Below are positions 6,147-9,682 of a stretch of 9,682 nucleotides of DNA, piece after piece. Below the pieces are notes generated by a model. It worked only from the letters and a program-made list of their open reading frames with translations, did no database searches and was not told the origin of the DNA. The stretch's first letter is position 1. Each line of letters opens with the position of its first letter. The stretch is from JBBRLA01 sp038231615. Its GTDB lineage: Bacteria; Myxococcota_A; Polyangia; Palsa-1104; JAEUJZ01. The stretch covers positions 1 through 9,682 of the forward strand of contig JBBRLA010000306.1 in assembly GCA_038231615.1 (NCBI GenBank), read 5' to 3'. A program made the translations under genes and the position numbers.

Positions 6147-6367
6147 TGACCATCTCACTGGACAGGTTCGACCACGGCTTTTCTCCGCCCGACCCCCGTG
6201 CCGAGCGCCTCTCGCCGGAGAGGCTTGTCACAATTCTTGACGCGATGCATTGGTCCGGGGTTTGCTATGTCCCAAGGGCAACGATGAACGACGCCCGTCT
6301 GAAGATGAATTGCAGTGCCCGGCCCGCCCCAAAGCATGGGGCTGGCCGGCTGGGAGTTCGGCCATGA
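6146..6367 (+). CDS. Small unknown protein between channel and kinase (73 aa)
   Basis: It starts at an ATG overlapping the channel stop (TAATG) and ends at a TGA overlapping the kinase start (ATGA). Such overlaps on both sides are good evidence for a real, co-translated gene, or at least for ribosomes passing through. The protein is soluble: an acidic-to-neutral first half with SPERLVTILDAMHWSGVCYV and a basic tail rich in Arg, Pro and Gly. Cysteines stand in GVCYV and MNCSA. I recognise no family. It might instead be a decayed gene kept as a coupling leader. Confidence 0.5.
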   Translation: MTISLDRFDHGFSPPDPRAERLSPERLVTILDAMHWSGVCYVPRATMNDARLKMNCSARPAPKHGAGRLGVRP

Positions 6368-8007
6368 TCGGCAAGTACATCGGCCCCTACGAGGCGGTGC
6401 GGCGCCTGGGACAGGGCGGCATGGGCGCCGTCTTCGAGGCCCTGGCCCCGGGCGGCGAGCGCGTCGCCATCAAGGTGCTCTTCCCCGAGCACGCCAAGGA
6501 CCCCGACATCGCCGCCCGCTTCTTCAACGAGGCCCGTGCCGTAAACCGCATCGCCAGCGACGGCACGGTCCGGGTCTACGACCACGGCGTCACCCGCGAG
6601 GACCTGCCCTACCTGGTCATGGAGTTCCTGGAAGGGCAGTCGCTGACCGACCGCATCTACGGGGATGAGCGCCCGTCGGTCGCCGACGCTCTGCGCCTGA
6701 CCGCCGAGCTGGCCGACACGCTGGCCATCGCGCACTCCCGCGGCATCGTACATCGGGATTTGAAGCCGGACAACGTGATGATCGTGGCCGACCCCGCCAC
6801 GGCATCCGGGGAGCGGGTGAAGATCCTGGACTTCGGCATCGCCAAGATCGCCGGGCCGGGATCTTCGAGCGGGAGCTGGCCGGCGCCCAAGACCCAGGTG
6901 GGGCAGCTCATGGGCACGCCGGTCTACATGGCCCCCGAGCAGTGCCGCGGCGCCGAGTTCGTCACCGACCGCACCGATGTGTACGCCCTGGGCATCATCT
7001 TCTACCAGCTCCTGAGCGGGCAGCTTCCCTACGTGGCGAACACGGTGGCGGACATGTTGCAGATGCACATGTACAAGGAAGCGGCGCCCCTTGGGGATCA
7101 CTGCCCCGGGGCCCCGGAGGCCATCGTCCAGATGGTCCACGCGATGCTGAGCAAGGACCCGACGGTGCGGCCGGCGATGCACACGGTGGCGGCGCGGCTG
7201 ACCGGGCGGCCGGATCGGGGCGCAGACCAGGGGGCGCAGGTGATCGCGACCGTGCCGGCGGAGTCGGCGCTCTCGGCGCGGGTGGCCGGGCAGGTGATGC
7301 CGGTGGCGCCGGACGGGAACATCGGCGAGAACGACGTCACCAGGGTGGACATGCCGCGGCTGGTGCCGCCGACCCGGCGCTCGCGGCTGACCGCAGCGGT
7401 GGTGGGGGCGCTGGTCGGAGTGGCGGCGGTGCTGGCCATCGAGGCCTACTGGAGCAGGACGGAGAATGGGACCGTGCGGATCTCTTCGGTGGCGTCACCG
7501 GCCGCGGGGACCACGACCCCGGGGACCCAGGTTGCCGGCACGCAGCCCGCCCCCGCTTTGGCGCCGATCGCCGGCACGCAGCCCGCCCCCGCAGAAGCGC
7601 CGGCCGGCACCTCGACCGCCACCGAGGCAGCGCGGCCTTCCCCATCAGAGACGGTGGATGGGGCCGCGGACGGCAGGCAACGGAGCGAGGCGGGGCCCGG
7701 GACCGGCAGGAAAATCCACTGGACCCTGGAGAGCACGCCAGCGGGGGCGCAGGTCATCCAGGTGGCCGATCAGCAGGTTTTGGGCGAAACGCCGTGGCAG
7801 GTTGAGCTGCCGGCGGATGAGGGCGCGATGGCGGTCTTGCTGCGCCGCCCAGGATACCTGGACCGGCCGGTGGCGCTGGGCCTTTCGGAGGACGAGCACC
7901 GGGTGATCCGCCTGCTGCCGCGCCACCACCGGCTAGCGCAGAAGGATCGTCCGTCGCCCGCGACGGGCGGTGAGCGGCCGGGCACGCCAGCCGTGCCACG
8001 GGGATAG
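6364..8007 (+). CDS. Membrane-anchored PknB-type Ser/Thr kinase with PEGA tail
   Basis: A 547-aa receptor-like kinase. The catalytic domain (about 5-275) has every key element: glycine loop GQGGMGAV (16-23), Lys37 in VAIKVL, helix C Glu56, HRDLKPDN (130-137, catalytic Asp132), DFG (156-158), GTPVYMAPE (184-192) and the conserved Arg269. Then come a juxtamembrane linker, one membrane helix (about 342-360) and an extracytoplasmic part: a Pro/Ala/Thr-rich linker with a 12-residue duplication (about 390-413) and a PEGA domain (about 452-519; STPAGAQV...LGETPWQVELP). It phosphorylates Ser/Thr of unknown targets; the PEGA part may sense the envelope. The ATG at 6364 has GGGAG upstream and starts MIGKYIGPYE as usual for the family; the frame is open further upstream but without kinase sequence. 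The TPR gene follows after 3 bases. Confidence 0.95.
   Translation: MIGKYIGPYEAVRRLGQGGMGAVFEALAPGGERVAIKVLFPEHAKDPDIAARFFNEARAVNRIASDGTVRVYDHGVTREDLPYLVMEFLEGQSLTDRIYGDERPSVADALRLTAELADTLAIAHSRGIVHRDLKPDNVMIVADPATASGERVKILDFGIAKIAGPGSSSGSWPAPKTQVGQLMGTPVYMAPEQCRGAEFVTDRTDVYALGIIFYQLLSGQLPYVANTVADMLQMHMYKEAAPLGDHCPGAPEAIVQMVHAMLSKDPTVRPAMHTVAARLTGRPDRGADQGAQVIATVPAESALSARVAGQVMPVAPDGNIGENDVTRVDMPRLVPPTRRSRLTAAVVGALVGVAAVLAIEAYWSRTENGTVRISSVASPAAGTTTPGTQVAGTQPAPALAPIAGTQPAPAEAPAGTSTATEAARPSPSETVDGAADGRQRSEAGPGTGRKIHWTLESTPAGAQVIQVADQQVLGETPWQVELPADEGAMAVLLRRPGYLDRPVALGLSEDEHRVIRLLPRHHRLAQKDRPSPATGGERPGTPAVPRG
7534..7592 (+). repeat. Duplicated 23-bp unit in the kinase linker
   Basis: The same 23 bases occur at 7534-7556 and 7570-7592, 36 bases apart, encoding AGTQPAPA twice within the Pro/Ala-rich linker between membrane helix and PEGA domain. 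The spacing is a multiple of three, so copy number could change without frameshift and would alter linker length. Confidence 0.85.
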
Positions 8008-8010
8008 GCC

Positions 8011-8490
8011 ATGTCCCCGGCCTCTGGATGCACGCTCGTCATGCTCTGCGCCGCCGTGCTGGTCGCGCCGGTCGCCGGGACCGCCGAGGAGATCTCCAAC
8101 GTTCCGCGGATCTTCCGCCAGCGCTGCCAGCGGGGGCAGCGGCTCCTGCGGGGCCAGCGTTTTGACGAGGCCGTCCGGGAGTTCCAGGCGGCCTACGAGA
8201 TAAAGAAGGCGCCGCGCGTGCTCCTCCAGCTTGGGGAGGCGCTGGGTCGGAGCGGCCAGATAGAGCAGGCGCTGTGGACGTACGACCGGTACCTTCGCCA
8301 CCAGCCGGGCCTGCAAGCGCGGCAGAAAAAATCCGTCGAGGCCGCGATGCTCCGGGCGGTCCGCTCGACCCTCGCAAGGGACAAAGATCGCCGCGGGGCC
8401 CCGGGCCCGACGCCTGCCGCTGCGCAGACCGGCGCCTCGTTTGCCCCTGCCACGCGACCCTCCGCCCCCCCGCGGACGTCCGCCCGTTAG
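8011..8490 (+). CDS. Exported TPR protein
   Basis: A 159-aa protein starting 3 bases after the kinase stop. Residues 1-24 form a signal peptide (hydrophobic CTLVMLCAAVLVAPVAGTA, cleavage likely after GTA or near it). Two TPR-like helical hairpins follow: about 36-66 (CQRGQRLLRGQRFDEAVREF) and 69-100 (LLQLGEALGRSGQIEQALWT). A basic helix and a Pro/Ala-rich tail end the protein. Small exported TPR proteins next to PEGA kinases are common in myxobacteria-like genomes. It probably acts in the periplasm as a protein-protein adaptor, perhaps for the PEGA domain of the kinase. Too few repeats remain to form a full superhelix. Confidence 0.8.
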   Translation: MSPASGCTLVMLCAAVLVAPVAGTAEEISNVPRIFRQRCQRGQRLLRGQRFDEAVREFQAAYEIKKAPRVLLQLGEALGRSGQIEQALWTYDRYLRHQPGLQARQKKSVEAAMLRAVRSTLARDKDRRGAPGPTPAAAQTGASFAPATRPSAPPRTSAR

Positions 8491-8523
8491 GCGCGGCGGG
8501 CGGACAAAGGTACCCTCGCAAGC

Positions 8524-9339
8524 ATGAAGATCAACGATCGCATCGTGGTGGTGACCGGCGGCGGCAGCGGCATCGGGGCAGCCCTGTGCCGGCGCTTCCA
8601 TGAAGAGGGCGCCCGCCTGGTGGTGGTCGCGGACCGCGACGGCGAGCGCGCCGAAAAGGTGGCCGGCGAGATCGGCGGCCTGGCCGTGACCGCCGACAGC
8701 GGGAACGAACGCGAGGTCACCGCCCTGTGCGAACGCGCCGAGAAGGTGCATGGGCGCATCGATCTGTTCTGCTCCAACGCCGGCATCGGGGTCGGCGGCG
8801 GGGTCGAGGCACCCGACGGGGAGTGGCAGCGCATCTGGGAAGTCAACGTCATGGCCCATGTGTGGGCCGCCCGCGCGGTGGTCCCCGGGATGATTGCCCG
8901 GGGCCACGGCTACCTGCTCAATACCTCGTCTGCCGCGGGGCTGATCACCAGCATCGGCTCGGCGCCCTACGCGGTCACCAAGCACGCCGCGGTGGCCCTG
9001 GCCGAGTGGCTGGCCATCACCTACGGCGACCGGGGGGTGCGGGTATCCTGCCTCTGCCCCCTGGGGGTGGACACCGAGCTGCTCGCCGCCGCCGCCGGCA
9101 CCTTGACCGGGGCGTCCATCACCGGCTCGGGCAGGGTGATCTCGGTGGAGGACGTCGCCGATTCGGTGGTCCGGGGTATCGAGGAGGAACGCTTCCTGAT
9201 CCTGCCCCACGCCGAGGTCCGAGACCTCATGTCGAAGAAGACCGGCGACGTCGACCGCTGGCTCGCCGGGATGCGGCGGTTCCAGCGGGAGTGCCAGGCC
9301 CGGCTCGCCGGACAGGGCGATGAAGGACCGCTCAGCTAG
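8524..9339 (+). CDS. Short-chain dehydrogenase/reductase (classical SDR)
   Basis: A 271-aa NAD(P)-dependent oxidoreductase. The cofactor loop is TGGGSGIG (11-18), with Asp37 at the end of the second strand, which favours NAD(H). NAG is at 85-87, the structural Asn108 in EVNVMAH, the catalytic Ser at 135 or 136, Tyr149 and Lys153 (YAVTK). CPLGVDT (178-184) replaces the usual PG motif after strand 6. The substrate cannot be told; a sterol or lipid alcohol is possible given the INSIG homologue nearby, but that is a guess. The gene starts 33 bases after the TPR stop with only a weak AGG upstream, so it may be the last gene of the kinase operon or have its own start. A long open frame on the other strand is a GC artefact. 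Confidence 0.93.
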   Translation: MKINDRIVVVTGGGSGIGAALCRRFHEEGARLVVVADRDGERAEKVAGEIGGLAVTADSGNEREVTALCERAEKVHGRIDLFCSNAGIGVGGGVEAPDGEWQRIWEVNVMAHVWAARAVVPGMIARGHGYLLNTSSAAGLITSIGSAPYAVTKHAAVALAEWLAITYGDRGVRVSCLCPLGVDTELLAAAAGTLTGASITGSGRVISVEDVADSVVRGIEEERFLILPHAEVRDLMSKKTGDVDRWLAGMRRFQRECQARLAGQGDEGPLS

Positions 9340-9454
9340 CATGCATGCATTGCACCGCGGGGCGGGCCGCGGGGCCATCAACCGGCACTTTGCCGCGTTG
9401 AAATACAAAAATTTGCGTCTCCTGCGCGCAACCTTTAGGCTTCGACGCGAACCT

Positions 9455-9469
9455 GCGAGCATTGCTCGC
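9455..9469 (+). promoter_or_regulatory. Hairpin in the leader of the last gene
   Basis: GCGAGC, loop ATT, GCTCGC forms a perfect 6-bp stem just upstream of the ribosome binding site at 9478-9482. It could stabilise the leader or modulate translation. It has no T-run, so it is not a typical terminator. An AT-rich patch at 9398-9414 upstream may hold the promoter, but no good -35/-10 pair is visible. Confidence 0.35.
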
Positions 9470-9488
9470 GGCAAACCGGAGGTTTTTG

Positions 9489-9682
9489 ATGCGTACTCAG
9501 TTGCTTCTTCTATTGATCGGCCTTTCTCCCCTCTCCGCAGTCCGGCCCGCCGCCGCGCTGCGTACCACTTCGACCTACACCGTGCGCTTCGATGGCTCGG
9601 TCGTCGGCCAGTGGAGCCTGCGCAACCGGGTGGTGGACACCGGGAACACGTGCCGCTACACGGTCCGCTGGACCAATGCCAA
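9489..9682 (+). CDS. Secreted protein of unknown function, cut by the window end
   Basis: The first 64 codons are present. A perfect GGAGG stands 6 bases before the ATG. Residues 1-24 are a signal peptide (MRTQLLLLLIGLSPLSAVRP, with AAA just after). The mature part reads TYTVRFDGSVVGQWSLRNRV and contains one Cys (GNTCRY), with an alternating pattern that suggests beta strands. I do not recognise the family. It is separated from the dehydrogenase by 149 bases and has its own leader, so it is probably a new transcription unit. Confidence 0.8.
   Translation, partial: MRTQLLLLLIGLSPLSAVRPAAALRTTSTYTVRFDGSVVGQWSLRNRVVDTGNTCRYTVRWTNA

Noticed and set aside
6250..6363. 38-codon N-terminal extension of the kinase
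   Set aside because: Starts at TTG, lacks a ribosome site and has no kinase sequence; ATG 6364 with GGGAG upstream fits the family start.
6265..7182. 305-codon minus-strand open frame opposite the kinase
   Set aside because: Covers the kinase catalytic domain in antisense and has a skewed His/Val/Gly/Asp composition; no family motif.
9356..9374. CCGCGG...CCGCGG hairpin after the dehydrogenase as a terminator
   Set aside because: GC-rich pairing is expected by chance here and no T-run follows.
7933..9474. 513-codon open frame on the minus strand opposite the dehydrogenase
   Set aside because: It is a mirror of third-position GC bias: the plus frame has complete SDR motifs, the minus frame is Gly/Ala/Arg-rich without motifs or ribosome site.

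Overview
The window looks like a piece of a high-GC bacterial chromosome. It is most like a myxobacterium or related deltaproteobacterium, because it has a PknB-type kinase with a PEGA tail, a TPR partner and strong GC bias at third codon positions. That assignment is an inference from gene content and style, not from a marker gene. Two parts differ in strand, composition and content.

Positions 1-4330 look like an acquired, partly decayed accessory island with all genes on the minus strand. In the direction of transcription (right to left) it holds: a 129-bp element with IS630/Tc1-like inverted ends; a fragment of a transposase C-terminus; a perfect 10-bp inverted repeat; a tightly overlapping two-gene unit of an AAA/ABC-type ATPase and a protein with TOPRIM-like acidic motifs; a stretch with one protein-like reading broken over three frames; a small Fis-type helix-turn-helix gene; the N-terminal stub of a tyrosine integrase; and a lower-GC ParB/Spo0J-like DNA-binding gene. 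The ATPase plus TOPRIM-like pair resembles in layout the two-gene antiphage systems such as PARIS and RloAB. I cannot assign it to a named family, and it is the best candidate here for an undescribed system.

Positions 4441-9682 are uniformly GC-rich, all on the plus strand, and look like resident chromosome. First comes a four- to six-helix membrane protein that I recognise as a bacterial homologue of INSIG, the eukaryotic sterol-sensing partner of SCAP. Then comes an apparent operon: a KirBac inward-rectifier potassium channel, a 73-residue unknown protein joined to its neighbours by overlapping stop/start codons on both sides, a membrane-anchored Ser/Thr kinase with a PEGA tail, and a small exported TPR protein. 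A classical short-chain dehydrogenase follows at a short distance. The window ends inside a secreted protein gene with its own leader, a hairpin and a strong ribosome binding site.

The likely working units are the ATPase/TOPRIM-like pair (ATP-driven sensing coupled to a putative nuclease or effector) and the channel/kinase/TPR cluster (membrane signalling). No rRNA, tRNA or CRISPR array was seen.
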